Below are positions 46,177 through 57,667 of a DNA stretch of 64,000 bases, one piece after another; position 1 is the first letter of the stretch; every line of letters starts with the position of its first letter. Both the position numbers and the translations under genes were made by a program. The notes below the pieces were generated by a model. It was not told where the DNA came from. It saw only the letters and a list, made by a program, of their open reading frames with translations, and did no database searches. Source of the DNA: Bactericera cockerelli. Lineage: Eukaryota; Arthropoda; Insecta; Hemiptera; Triozidae. The DNA lies in the NCBI GenBank assembly GCA_024516035.1, contig CM044956.1:24123383-24187382 (forward strand), read 5' to 3'.

Positions 46177-47804
46177 CACTTGCGAGCAATGAAACTAGGA
46201 CACTTGTTTCCTTCTGAATTCTACTATCGCTGTGACGCGATGCATGCTTTTTAGGCCCAGTGTTATACCTTACTGAAAAGTAATTTTTTTCATCTCTCAA
46301 ACACAGTTTGTTTCATTCGAATCGGCTTTATTTTTACCAAGTTATGGCAATTTTAGACAGACAACTCCAAATAAACAAGAAGGTAACCATTTTTTTAAAA
46401 TCTGTAGAATACGTGAAAATTTCATTTTAAACAGTTTTGGCCAGCATTTTTCTTTCTTTTGCTATTCAAATGATGAATTCTCTACATCATATCAGTATCA
46501 TTTGTTCTGTGAAAATGGACACAGCTCCTGAAGTAGCTTCAAGTGTGGTTGCTTTGCTTGAAAGTGGTTTATCAGTGAGAAATGTTGCAAATCAGCTCAA
46601 CATCAGCAAATCTACAGTCAGCAGACTATTTAAGAGGTACAGGGAGACCAATAGCTTCAATCGCAGACCAGAATCAGGTCGTACCCGCAAAACAACAGTT
46701 CAAGATGACCGATTCATCATGATGACCTCTCTGAGAAATCGTCACATTTCCGCAGTTGGTGTCCAGCACGAGCTGCAGAGGACACGGGATGTAGCTGTTA
46801 GCGAGTGGACAGTTAGGAGAAGACTGAGGGAGAAAAACTTAACCCCCAAAAGAGCTGCTACAGGCCCCAGGCTGGCCCCACATCACCGAAAAGCACGCCT
46901 GGACTTCGCACTCCAACATGTCAATTGGACCCATGAGCAATGGAGCCACATATTGTTTACGGATGAGAGCCCGGCATGCTTGTATGTAAATGACAGGCGA
47001 GAAAAAGTATACCGAAGACCTGGGGAGCCGTTTGCTCAATGCTGTATCAAGGAAACTGTGGCATTTGGTGGTGGTTCCTGTATGTTCTGGGGTGGAATTA
47101 CATCAGAAGTGAAATCGGACATTGTTTTCATCAATTGTGGACTAGTGGGGGGAAGTTTGACGGCAGAAAGGTACAAAGAGAAAGTGCTGGAAGACCTGGT
47201 GATACCTTTTGCTGCATTTTATGGAGAAGAATTTGTCCTCATGTATGACAACGCCCGACCGCACAAGGCAATCATTGTCACTAGTTACCTAGAGGATGTT
47301 GGAATTGATACTTTGGTCTGGCCTGCAAACAGTCCGGATCTAAATCCCATTGAACATTTATGGGATATGCTAAAGAGAAAAGTCCGAGCTAGAAATCCTT
47401 CTCCTGTGACCACAGTGGAGCTCAAAATGGCACTAAGGGAGGAGTGGGACAATTTACCTCAAGGTGTTGGTAAAAATCTGATCTTTTCAATGAAAAACCG
47501 ACTGGAAGCAGTAATTAGGGCTAGGGGGGAAACACAAACTACTGAAAACCTTGAAAAGGTTAAAAAATTGTAAAAAATAAAAAAATTATAATGACTTTGT
47601 TAAACCCAAATGTATTCTTTTTTTGACATTTTTTACATTCCACCCTGTTACTTTGAAATGAGTTGTCCAATCTTCCTAATTTTTTCTTTAAATAAAAGAA
47701 AACAAAATTACCTTTCAAATGAAATCAATATGTTTCAGGAGAAAATTATCGGCGAGTTAAAAACTTAGAATTTTTAATTGTCCTAGTTTCATTGCTCGTA
47801 AGTG
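46177..47804 (+). mobile_element. complete Tc1-family transposon, 1628 bp
   Basis: TIRs of about 27 bp, CACTTGCGAGCAATGAAACT (left) and, inverted, CACTTACGAGCAATGAAACT (right), continue with AGGACA and differ at one site. A TA target duplication sits at 46175-46176 and 47805-47806. The single intact ORF encodes a DD34E transposase. Length, TIRs, TA target and coding capacity are all those of a potentially autonomous Tc1 element. It lies between a truncated retroelement tail and a Tigger remnant. It is the least decayed element in the window and probably the youngest. Confidence 0.96.
46515..47573 (+). CDS. Tc1-family transposase (DD34E)
   Basis: Cut-and-paste transposase acting on the element's own TIRs in the nucleus. 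I prefer the ATG at 46515 (352 aa, about the usual Tc1 length of 340-350) to the upstream in-frame ATG at 46437 (378 aa), because the domain match begins at APEVASSVVALLESGLSVRN. Residue numbers follow the 352-aa form. First helix-turn-helix about 8-45 (VANQLNISKSTVSRLFKRYR), a GRTRKT basic linker near 55-60, and a second HTH about 65-105 ending TVRRRLREKNL. DDE domain: D150 in FTDES, D245 in MYDNARPH, E280 in SPDLNPIEHLWD, with exactly 34 residues between D245 and E280. Glycine-rich loop GGGSCMFWGG at about 185-194. KRKVRAR near 287-293 could serve as a nuclear signal. No stop, frameshift or intron is seen, so it may be functional. Confidence 0.96.
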   Translation: MDTAPEVASSVVALLESGLSVRNVANQLNISKSTVSRLFKRYRETNSFNRRPESGRTRKTTVQDDRFIMMTSLRNRHISAVGVQHELQRTRDVAVSEWTVRRRLREKNLTPKRAATGPRLAPHHRKARLDFALQHVNWTHEQWSHILFTDESPACLYVNDRREKVYRRPGEPFAQCCIKETVAFGGGSCMFWGGITSEVKSDIVFINCGLVGGSLTAERYKEKVLEDLVIPFAAFYGEEFVLMYDNARPHKAIIVTSYLEDVGIDTLVWPANSPDLNPIEHLWDMLKRKVRARNPSPVTTVELKMALREEWDNLPQGVGKNLIFSMKNRLEAVIRARGETQTTENLEKVKKL

Positions 47805-47806
47805 TA

Positions 47807-48278
47807 TAAGTCCAATAATCCGGCACGTTCGAGACCTGCTCGGTGCCGGTCTACGGAAAATTCCTGTCTATTGGGCGGTACCCTTCCTTTGCCGTAAAAC
47901 AAATCAAAGATGTTACGTTAGGCAGGAGCTGAGTAGGAACAATATTTACAGAAACTAACTCATCTACTGGCGGGTGGGCTTTGCAATTGTCCAAAAGAAG
48001 GATGGCTTTAGTATCTTCTGGTAGACCAAGGATTTTGAAGGACTGCACCTGTATTTGTTGTGACAGCTCAGACTAGCCGGCCCGTTTTCGAACAATACCT
48101 AGTGCTTCCGGATGATCCCGAACTACCCCTAAAACTTCCGAATAGCTCTCGAGCGTTTTTATTTGCTTTAATAAAGACATACTTTTGGAGAAAGCCATTT
48201 TTTTTAGAATTTTCCGGAGCGATGCCGGACTATCAGGCATTTCGGATTGTTGGATGCCGGACTAATGGACTTCTACTG
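47807..48278 (-). mobile_element. Tigger/pogo-like element remnant
   Basis: The right end, read on the minus strand, is CAGTAGAAGTCCATTAGTCC followed by GGCATCC, with TA at 48279-48280. The left end, TAAGTCCAATAATCCGGCAC, is a similar but eroded inverted copy that abuts the Tc1 target site. CAGTAGAA...TCCGG tips with TA targets are usual for pogo/Tigger-type elements. A DDE_1 transposase fragment lies inside. At about 470 bp, most of the element is deleted. Confidence 0.7.
47878..48066 (-). pseudogene. DDE_1 (Tigger/Jerky-type) transposase fragment
   Basis: Minus-strand frame: [30 protein letters not shown], then [11 protein letters not shown]. LLLDNxxAHP holds the second catalytic aspartate of DDE_1 transposases. 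In the family, LPPNVTSLIQPxDxG follows with the third acidic residue. Here the frame departs right after TSLI (CFTAKEG), so the third acidic site is lost. No upstream first Asp or DNA-binding domain remains. The lone ATG-less frame and the surrounding Tigger-like ends mark this as a dead internal fragment. Confidence 0.8.
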
Positions 48279-48280
48279 TA

Positions 48281-48419
48281 CTTAGAAAAAAAATTATGCG
48301 ACCGTTAAAAAGTTGTAAAGTAAAATTGTGAAGGATTGTGTTACGAGTATTTTTGATAACACAAAAAGTTAAATTATTTTGTTGCTGTTCTTATTTCTCA
48401 AGCTCGCCGTACTAAATAT
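48281..48419. other. unassigned DNA
   Basis: No feature. Confidence 0.4.
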
Positions 48420-48565
48420 TTGCTATACTGGGGACTCGCACCACTGACCTCCGAGTCCGCTGCTTTTATTCCTTAGCGAATGCTGTGGCGCCGAGTTACG
48501 GTCCATTGCCTCATTGTTTAGAGTAGGGTTAGGAAAATAAACTTAGGCCATGCCTCGGCCGTAAC
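48420..48565 (-). repeat. SINE-like head next to a GGTTAGG repeat unit
   Basis: The minus-strand block GGAGGTCAGTGGTGCGAGTC resembles a B-box region, with GGCGCCACAGCATTCGC before it. The adjoining AGTAGGGTTAGGAAAATAAA and GGCCATGCCTCGG match one unit of the tandem at 14141-14330. Confidence 0.45.
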
Positions 48566-49218
48566 TCGGGTGCAGCCTTCGAGAGGTCGGTTTGTTATTT
48601 TTGTTATTATTATTTATTTATTTTTCTAAGCTTACTATCAATAATATTATAAGTAGATATTAACTATTATAGTATACCTGATTTAATATGTTGATGAGAT
48701 TCTGTCAAGCATCATGTTGCATGTGGAAAATAATGCTTTTACATCCAGACCATGACTTAGTTTGTTGTATAGTTCTGCAAGATGAGATTTCCTACAACAA
48801 TAGCCTGCGCATTCTTGATTCACCACACACCTCCCGGTATTGTGGGAATTCAGTCCTCTGGTTAGTTGGAACATAACTAACTGTATCGCATTTATGAAAC
48901 CTTCATATTCAAATTTGTAACGATAGTAAAAATTAATGGGTTTTTGACATGAGACTCATTGCCCTCTGTATGTGGTACACTATTTCGTTTCAAGAGTGTA
49001 CATCTGAAGTCACTAACTCAATAGACTGATTTGAACCGAAGAGATTGAAGCTCATGAAAAAATTGCTAAAATGATTTTTGATGATGTTGAGAAAAAAAAA
49101 GAACATTTCTGAATTACCTATCTATCTATAGTAACTCTTAAGGTTATCTGCAATTTATAAGTTCTTCCCTTATAAAATCTCTAATAATAGAGCTTCATGG
49201 AGGAAGTAAGAAAAAATA
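48566..49218. other. unassigned DNA
   Basis: No supported feature. Confidence 0.4.
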
Positions 49219-50018
49219 CAGGGTGTCTATAAGCCCCACCCCATCCCTCGTATCTCAAGAAGGGTTGAAAATATATAAAACGCAAAAATCCGTTTACTTT
49301 ATTTTTTTGAGGGCTTAAGTTTCAAATTCCTACACTGCCCCAATCAGGTTGGGCACGGACCAACTTTATATGGAATATTATGTTGTTTGGCATATTTTTT
49401 AAAGGCCTCATTGAGAGAAGTTCATTGCAATAATTCACGAGGTACAGGATGGGCCGTCCTGGCTAATACCCTCATGTTCTGATCTATAACTCGTTAACAG
49501 TAAGTTGCAGGAGAGTAAAATTTAGGTTCCTTTGAACGAGACCTTTCAAACAAGATATAACTCGATGTTAGTTTCTGGTCGGTTTCGTCAGCCAGCCGGC
49601 AGAAGTTTGAACTAAAAAACATATCAAGTTATACAATGTTCGAAAGGTCTCGATTAAAGGAGTTAACATCCACAAAATTTATGCTTCTGAACTTGTATTT
49701 TCTAAAAGTTATAAGTCAGAACATAATGATAATAAACAGGGCTGCCGACCTCGTATCTCGAGAACGGTATGTCGTCACTGAACTTGGTTGCATTGAACTT
49801 CTCTCAATGAGGCTTTTAAAAAAATATGCCACACGATATAACCATAAGATTTTTAATTTGGTCCGTGCCCAGCCTGACTGGGAGCAGTGTAAGATTTTTG
49901 TTGATGTTGCTGAAACATAATCCCCCTAAAAATTAAGGTATACGGGTTTTTGAGTTTTTATATGTTTTCAGCCATTCTTGAGATACGGGGGGTGGGGTGG
50001 AACTTTATGGACACCCTG
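49219..50018. mobile_element. 800-bp hairpin MITE, CAGGGTGTC ends, TA target
   Basis: Left tip CAGGGTGTCTATAAGCCCCA; right tip ends TTATGGACACCCTG; TA at both borders. Further mirrored blocks, such as CTCATTGAGAGAAGTTCA with TGAACTTCTCTCAATGAG, extend the inverted repeat almost to the centre near 49600. The whole element is thus a long imperfect hairpin. No transposase. The tips match those of 22616-24818 in their first seven bases. Confidence 0.85.
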
Positions 50019-50304
50019 TATATTGAATCTACAGAGTAGTAGGTACAGAGCTTCCTTACTCTTTCTTCGATACTTTTCTTAAATGTAATGAAGAACAAAC
50101 AATATAAATGCCTAGGAAAACTTTCGAAGGATTACTCGCCCAAAGAAAAACTATTTGTCATGATCTGTCCACAAGATGTTGAATTATGTTATGACATGTG
50201 TGGACGCAGGCGGAGATACATTATCTTGTCGGCAAATAAATCTCTGCTAAATCCTCTAACAGGGGATTTGATTTGATTTTATTTTATTTCTTCTTTGTAT
50301 CATA

Positions 50305-50340
50305 CAGGGTGTATCATGGGACTTGATTCATAATAATGTA
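50305..50340 (+). repeat. orphan CAGGGTG element end
   Basis: TA, then CAGGGTGTATCATGGGACTT. No paired right end. Possibly the stub of another element of this group. Confidence 0.35.
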
Positions 50341-50454
50341 CAACATATTGACTTTGGAATTAGTCCTTTTGATAAAATTTGGAATTTCTCATATTGACGA
50401 TGGAATTTCTCATATTGACGAAATTTGGAATTCCTCTGTAGCATTTTAGATATT

Positions 50455-50560
50455 CACCGACCTCGGTAGTTCATTCGATAAAGTGGTGAACTCGAAACTG
50501 GAGGTCGGTGGTTCGAGTCCCAAGTTCTAGTCCCAACCTCTAGTTTTCTACATAGGCCAT
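50455..50560 (+). repeat. tRNA-like SINE head
   Basis: TCATTCGATAAAGTGGTGAA as A-box side and GGAGGTCGGTGGTTCGAGTCC with a perfect B box. Related to the fragment at 17005-17075. Confidence 0.6.
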
Positions 50561-50574
50561 TAGTATTTTTTATA

Positions 50575-51298
50575 CAGGGTGTCCCACTATAAACGAGACA
50601 TTGAAATATCTCGAGAACTACTGACGATAGAAAAAAATATAAATGATATTGAATCATTTTACCTTTGTAATTTTTAATGGCATCCCTATTTTTTTGATAC
50701 ATTTGAAATCTTTACAAAATTTTAAATTAGAAAAAAATCTTGTAATTTTTGTCACACCCAGTTTCACACACTTTAGGGTGTGTGAGATTTTTTTCCATCT
50801 TAATCCATGAGTGTGGCATATCAAATCAGTCTAATTTTAGGTGCTGAACACGATTATAATATTGATTTTTAATTTTACCTAATTTTTTGATCTCTAGTAT
50901 AGGGGACTCAAAAAGTTAGGTAAAATGAAAAACCAATATTACCATCGTGTTCAGCACTTAAAATTAGACTAATTTGATGTACCGCACACATGGTCTAAGA
51001 TGGAAAAAATCTCACACTCCTTATAATAGTGTGAAACTGGGTGTGACAAAAAACACAAGTAAGAATTTGTTTGAATCTAAAATTTTATGTTTAAAAAATT
51101 TCATAAAAAATTGGGGGTGATATTTAAAATTTCAAAGATGACCTTGAAGTATCATTAAAGGGGTCATCCGAGAAACTTTTAGAGGTCACCATCAAATAAT
51201 GTCCCCTTTAGAGCTATGAAACTGATCTTGAACGTTTTTTTCCAATCGTCAGTAGTTCTCGAGATATTTGAATGTCTCGTTTATAATGCGACACCCTG
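50575..51298. mobile_element. 724-bp full-length hairpin MITE, TA target
   Basis: Left tip CAGGGTGTCCCACTATAAAC; right tip CGTTTATAATGCGACACCCTG; TA (in TATA) on both sides. Mirrored blocks run to the centre: GTCACACCCAGTTTCACACA with GTGTGAAACTGGGTGTGAC, and TTTTACCTAATTTTTTGATC with CTCAAAAAGTTAGGTAAAAT. The loop near 50900 is very short. RNA from either strand would fold into a stem of about 340 bp. Confidence 0.9.
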
Positions 51299-51304
51299 TA
51301 TATA

Positions 51305-51410
51305 AATTATGGTTTAGCTCTGATATTTAAGAAAATCGAATATTTTGGACAAAAAAGGTCTAGTACTTGCCGATACAGAATGTTTTGTACTATTCCATAA
51401 TAGACAAAAA
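51305..51410 (-). repeat. family R, fragment
   Basis: GCTCTGATATTTAAGAAAAT and CTTGCCGATACAGAATGTTT match the interior of the 31490-32204 copy in the same orientation. Confidence 0.6.
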
Positions 51411-51630
51411 GCTATGTACGAGTTCGGTAGGAAAAATAAAAAAATATATGAGTTGGGTCCGCTCAAAGAAAGGTCATGTATGAATTCGGTCCGATTGAAA
51501 AGAGGTCATGTATGGAATTCGGTACCTGCCTTGATGATCAGGTAATTATTTTATTTACTTCACTTATGGCTTCCCTGTAATTTCGCTTGGGGTCGCTCTG
51601 TGTGGAAAGCTACTATATTGTAGGTGAGAC

Positions 51631-53775
51631 CAGTGGCGGCTCCTGACTTCAAGACTAGGTGAAGACAAATTATACCTACCCAGAAGTATTGAAAAAATAA
51701 AATTATTAATTTATCAGATCTTAGTTCTTATGGTCTCATAAACACAGCCCATTGTAAGTTATGGCTGTTTCCCTGCAGAGCATGATTTTCTCTCATACCA
51801 GTTTTGCATCATATAAGTTTTTATAGGTACTTTTTTTGGAAAAACACTTGGTACTTAATAAATAAACAAGGCCAGCAGAACAATTTGTCAACACTTGAGC
51901 TGGTACACAGCCAATCATTTTTCATAAGCCATTCAGGCTTGAACTGTATGGCTGTGGGGCAGGCATTTGCTTTACATTTTTAGTGGTGGTTATAGTAATT
52001 GGAGAAATTGGACATCCAGTAATCATAATATCTTTCTTATCCTCATTACTTCTTAATCTGAAGGGGGTTACTTTTAATGTTTGAACCCCATGATTTTGTG
52101 GGAATCTCATTGTTTCTTTGAAATATTCATCTTAATAAAAAATATTTATTCATCTTAATAAAAAATATTTATTCATCTTAATAAAAAATATTGACTAAAA
52201 GTTGGTAAAAAGGAATTAAAATAAAAAATATTAGGATTATACCTCAGTAGATAGGTAGGTACAACATTTTAAAGAGGGGTTAGAACTGGGAAGGAAAGAA
52301 AGTTAGTTGAAGACTAAAAATTACAATCCAAAACTGGAAGAAAATCCACCACCAGATTACAAAATAAATCTAAGAAAACATACTTACTACAAATATAAAA
52401 TCAGCTTAAATTTGTGTTACCATTGATGTTTAAATGACTATTTATGAAAAACACAGATATTGCCTTATAATTTTAAGTACTTCACTGGAAGCTGTGTGCT
52501 TAGTTACCTGCATAATTATAATGTTATTTCTGACACTGAAAGAAGTACATAGCTACTTCATATTCAACTTATTATGAAAAGCACAGGTCAGATCAGGTAG
52601 GAATAATGTTTCTATCCTGTATCAAATACTGGGAAATAACTTTATTAACTAGTTAGTTACACCGATTAAAAGTCACTTGATTACCGTTGAAAAGATTTGA
52701 AAATAATCTAATAAAATTTAAAAAGTGCGCAACAAGTTTTGTTTACATTCTAAAGATAAGAGATACAATGTTGCCAAGTTAATTTCATAGCTAAATTTCT
52801 ACAAACTTCAAGAGCTATATTTTAAATTTAAAGAAATCCCTCAAATCATGTAAGACGTATTAAATTTATTTATTTTAAAAAATAATACTACACCGCCTGA
52901 ACAGAATTTTCTCTTGAGAATTTCATTTCAACACGTCTAATTTCATGATTTTTTTAAAAGTGGTTCCATAGTCAGGATCTTAAACAGGACCACCATTGTC
53001 CCTATTTAAAAACTTCTTGGAACAACTAGATACCAGATTATCTTATTTGGCTCAATTTCGGTACCTACATTAAATAATTATTTCCGAGATTTGACTTCAA
53101 TCGAGATGTCCTTTTTAAGACTATAGTTGACAAGATACATAAATAGTTAAAATTTATTGGTATCGGCTATCGTTTAGGAACTATGTACAAAACTAGAACC
53201 CAAAAAATGAGAAATAATATCCAAAGTTCCTGACACAAAATCCTGCTTTCCTAACGCCTACGTTATTATTATTTATTTTTTTTTTTTTTTTTTTAATATT
53301 ACGAGATTGTGCTAGATATGGGAGGCTAAATTATTGACTGGTTTCCTAGGTCTGGCATAATGCTACTGGCAACAATGTTAATATCAAAAACACATGACAT
53401 CGCACATGTGACATTTCGTATGAGGTCGTGTAGATAGTGTAAACTGAATACAACTGAAGACTGTCCTCAGTAGCATATTACATAGATATAGTTCTTGCCT
53501 AATATTTCATGATACCTACTTGGAAATACTCAACTCTGATTGGTTGATTCAAGGACAACTGAAGACAATTTCGAATTGTCTTCACATTTGGTGTTCTCCT
53601 TGGAAAGTAACATGAAATGTTAAGCAGCATTGATCTATTTTACACAAAGCTTACTCTTTTTTTTTTTTTCTTTGAGTTTGATCAATTGTGCCATGTTCAA
53701 TGGATTATGAGTAGTGTTTTCACTGTTCAAAATTAGGTGAAAATGTCTTCAGTGTCTTCACCCGACGAGCCGCTG
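51631..53775. mobile_element. probable hAT-like non-autonomous element, ~2.1 kb
   Basis: The left end is CAGTGGCGGCTCCTGA, leading to GGTGAAGACA. The right end inverted is CAGCGGCTCGTCGGGTGAAG, so the tips match after small gaps. CAGTGGCGGCTC-like tips occur in hAT elements. GAAGACA or TGTCTTC recurs near both ends (about 51660, 53455, 53560, 53744). No clean 8-bp duplication: GGTGAGAC precedes the left tip, and CGTGAGAC lies 10 bp beyond the right one within a palindrome. The interior has no recognisable ORF but includes three copies of a 23-bp AT repeat at 52128-52195. Confidence 0.5.
52128..52195. repeat. 23-bp tandem repeat, three copies
   Basis: CATCTTAATAAAAAATATTT plus ATT, repeated exactly twice and partly a third time. 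Confidence 0.85.
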
Positions 53776-53802
53776 GTAAGTCTCACCGTGAGACTTACCA
53801 GC
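53772..53802. repeat. 31-bp perfect palindrome
   Basis: GCTGGTAAGTCTCAC, a single C, then the exact inverse GTGAGACTTACCAGC. Located at the right edge of the probable hAT-like element. Confidence 0.9.
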
Positions 53803-54944
53803 ACCCAGTGTCCAGGAAATACTGTGAGTGTCTTTTCACTTTCTTTGCGAGAAAAACAAGACCGATTTATTAAATTGTTTGGAACTGAACTAAAAACAAT
53901 TCGGTGGCAAGAACAACATTGAATCCAGCTCTAATGCCAATGTTTATTAACCGTCTGAGTTCAGTAACCACGACTTGGGTATTTTGGTGAAGCATAATAA
54001 ATTAGACCGAGCCCTTAATTCTCTCTGTGATGTTTATGTGGGTCGTGGTCACCCTCCCCGGCCTCCCCCCTGTCCCTACTCTGGCGGAAAACTTTGAGCA
54101 CTAAATGAACTGCTTGATAGGAAAACACTCGTAAATTTATGAAGTTATGAGACTAACAGAAACTGTTAAGGACAATAGGACACAGATATACAGTGTATAG
54201 TGTATATGTATACCTATACATATTATATGCATTGAAAAAAAAAACGAAACCTTTTTTTTTAGTTAGACATAATATGTACCTTTCAATATTTTATGTTGAC
54301 CAATAAACTCTACACTTTTTGGATATTACATAAACTTGAAACGTAGGTAAACTTATTTTTACACAGTTAAAACAAAATGATACGAGTACATACCTAGTTT
54401 TGGTTTGCACAGTAGAGTTGCTAATTTTATCATGAAAGTTAGGTCCATCAATCACTTCTATGATTGTAGACAAACTTCTGGGAGAAAATGTCAGAAAATC
54501 CATTAGAAAAAATGAAAAATTTACAGGAAATAAGCACAGGTATGTTGAGGATGCTCTCCACCCTTGTCAGTCTAATTGAACTTCACTGTAAATTGTCCGT
54601 AAAAAAACTCATCGAAACCGTCGACTTGACCTATGTATATGTTAAAAAGTAACTCTAGTCGATCCAAAAAAAGAGCGAAACTTTCAAAATATACATACAA
54701 GTAAGGTAGGTATATTAAGTAACTTTCATACCTAGAACACAATATATATAATATTTGTAAACTACGTACCTATTATTTCAATGTTGATTAAACTCTTAAG
54801 AAGATAAACGAAGGTAGGAGATGAGGAGAGAAATAATAATTCCGTGTCCGTGAGATAGGTATTGATACCTAAATCACGGTGGTGAGAGCATAATATGGAC
54901 GCCCAGATCCAATATCTAGGCTCCTTTCATGTCCATTGATTCTA
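53803..54944. other. unassigned DNA
   Basis: No supported feature. ORFs of 60-70 aa are unremarkable. Confidence 0.4.
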
Positions 54945-55165
54945 TTTGGTTTTAACGTCCCAACTTGAGGTAGACAGGACGGGGGTTTTACCTTCCATTC
55001 GCTGGGAATCGTACCAGCTACCCACATTAAACTCACTCAGCCTGGGTAGGGCCGGAACTGCCTGCCTCACATGTTCGGAGGGAACAGAATTTACTGTGCG
55101 AACTCAAGATCTCTGGACTATACGAGCAGTAGTCTCAACCGTAAAGCCACAGAGGCTGGTAGGAG
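54945..55165 (-). repeat. tRNA-headed SINE sharing the 5S-SINE body
   Basis: Minus strand: AGCCTCTGTGGCTTTACGG as A-box side and CTTGAGTTCGCACAG as a degraded B box. The body is CAGGCTGAGTGAGTTTAATG, TGGGTAGCTGGTACGATTCC and GCGAATGGAAGGTAAAACCC, ending GGGACGTTAAAACC. Same architecture as 39119-39362. Confidence 0.8.
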
Positions 55166-55220
55166 AGAAATGGAATTTGGAAAGAGCTGCTCAAAGATTA
55201 ATGAGATACTGGCACGTGTC

Positions 55221-55457
55221 AAGATACACTAAGAAAGAGGTATTATAGTGTGAAGTGCTAAGATACACTAAGAAAGAGATATTATAGTGTGAAGTGCTAA
55301 GATACACTAAGAAAGAGATATTATAGTGTGAAGTGCTAAGATACACTAAGAAAGAGGTATTATAGTGTTAAGTGCTAAGATACACTAAGAAAGAGATATT
55401 ATAGTGTGAAGTGCTAAGATACACCAAGAAAGAGATATTATAGTGTGAAGTGCTAAC
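55221..55457. repeat. 39-bp tandem repeat, six copies
   Basis: Unit AAGATACACTAAGAAAGAGA plus TATTATAGTGTGAAGTGCT, nearly identical between copies (differences such as GAGA/GAGG and GTGTGAAG/GTGTTAAG). Confidence 0.95.
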
Positions 55458-57666
55458 GACAGAGAGCTTGATGAGGACCTGAGAGAAGAACTAGAAGAAC
55501 CAATTCAACAAGACGGGATTAATTCCGATTCAAAATTTATTACTTGTTTGTTTGTTTGAATAGGATTTCGTTTATCTGATAGTATTCAGTCCAATCAGTT
55601 TCTGATTTGAAATATCCTGGTTGAAATACAACCTGCTATGCTCACACAAATCGGGCGAATTAATAGTTCAGGTTTCTTTTATTCAGCCTCCTGTGTTTTA
55701 TTAAAGGTTCTAATAATTCGATTTTGATTTTCCAAATTCTAATTCAGTAATCCCCAATTTTCTGGTATAGGTATCAAAAGATTTGTTTTATCAGTCGTCT
55801 GTTGAGTGTAAAAATGAATATACCCAGGATTTTCCTCCTCTAATCTTGCAATCTATAAAATGCCAAAAGAAAGGTAGTGACTAGCGATGGCGTTACAACT
55901 TACAACAACTGTAGTATAAGACGACAGTGTGATGTTACGCCACTGGCTCCACGGAACAGGGAGTTCCAATCAGGTCCCGTGATCATCTCAGAGCCACTTG
56001 CTCCAAAACCAAGTTATTATTCTTCGCTCGACTTGTAATTTGTTATGATCAAAATACTTCTTCGCCCAAGCCCAGATCTGAGCAGATTGAAGATCTCTAT
56101 CTTGGAAAATAATAACGATAGGATAATACATTTTAGAGAAACGTTTGAATTTTTGTGATCTCTTGAGCTTAATTACTTATGTATTGAGCCGAATTTGACA
56201 TTGTGAATTAACATAAAAAGAGGAGAGCCCTGTGTAACATGTAATTTTATAAACAAAATTTTTGAATTTCTAAGAGTATCAAGTAGATAATATAATAATG
56301 TTCATACATACGAATATGTTTCTAAAGAAAATTTGTTTATTTTTCAGCCTGAATAATTATAAAAAAGATTTATTTTTAAACTTACTTTTAGATAATACAT
56401 ATATCTTTTATTGTTATTTCAGACTCCTCCAAAATTACAAAAATACATTAATTCTACTATAACTATTTTTGGAGACTACTCATCACTAGGATTATCCCAT
56501 AACATCCGATAGTACACATACTAAAATCATTATATTATTACTGTCGATTCACCCAATATCTCTGGCGATCTGTGTTTCAGTGTATTGAAATTGTACATGA
56601 AATTTGAAAAACTCCCGAACACTGAAATACTGTCCTTGAAAAGCTTTTTTCTCTATCTAATTGAAAATTCCAGGATATTCTCATCTCAAAAGAACGTGCT
56701 TGTCCTTCAGTGAAACAGGGCAGACTAGACAAGTGACTTCTGGAACACAGTGTCATCCGTCCAATAAGAAATTCGAGAAACGTTATGTGCTGTCAACGGA
56801 AGTTCTAACTAAATTCAGAAACGCAGGGAAATTCAAATTATTAATGGTACCTTATACAGAAATATCTACATATATGGCGGTATTACAAGTATAAATAAAG
56901 AGTAAAATGAAAAATTTCTTTCTTAATTTGGACACACCTTGTACTAACAATAGAAAAAAATTGGAATATTATTCCATAAACCCATGTACGTTTTCCATAC
57001 ACATTACCCCCTCCTTACCATCAACATCCATCTGACAATCTGATAAAAACATTTTTTTTTTTTGCAAAAAAGTTTAATTTTTCCGACCATTCCCCTGGGA
57101 ACCGATACAAGTGCTAATGGGCCCAAACCCAGCATGAGGTACCCCACCTACAACCACCTCCCCCCAACCTCCTGAGAACAAATGAACCCTCATTCAGGTA
57201 GGAGGATTATGTTTACCCCCTTCTCCTTGAGTTTGGGAGGTGTAATAAATTATATTTTTTATTTATTACAATTAACGCAGGGGTAACGGTCGAAAATGAC
57301 TAGTTTTCCTCCATTATTTTTGCGAAGAAACTACAAATGTTGTAAAATGTCTCAAATAGGTAATTTCTATGGATTTTGATTTTTTTTTTTTTTTTTAGAT
57401 ATAAAGAAACATTGTATGAGTAGTAATGCAACTACAAATTACATCTAGCTATACAAAGTTAATGGTTGTTGTTTATTGATAATTATTACAGGTGTACACT
57501 ATTTACGGAAAGTGCATCATAAGTCATAACCTCATGACAGATGTATAGGCAAATAACTGCTTGTGCACTTAAACCTACGACTAGTACCATAAAAATAGTA
57601 GTACCCATATTCTTGAAAGAAGAAGTGCGAAACATGAACATAATATAATGAATTAATAATGATGTA
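55458..57666. other. unassigned DNA
   Basis: No coding or repeat pairing recognised. C-rich patch at 57120-57180 and a T-run at about 57380. Confidence 0.4.
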
Positions 57667-57667
57667 A

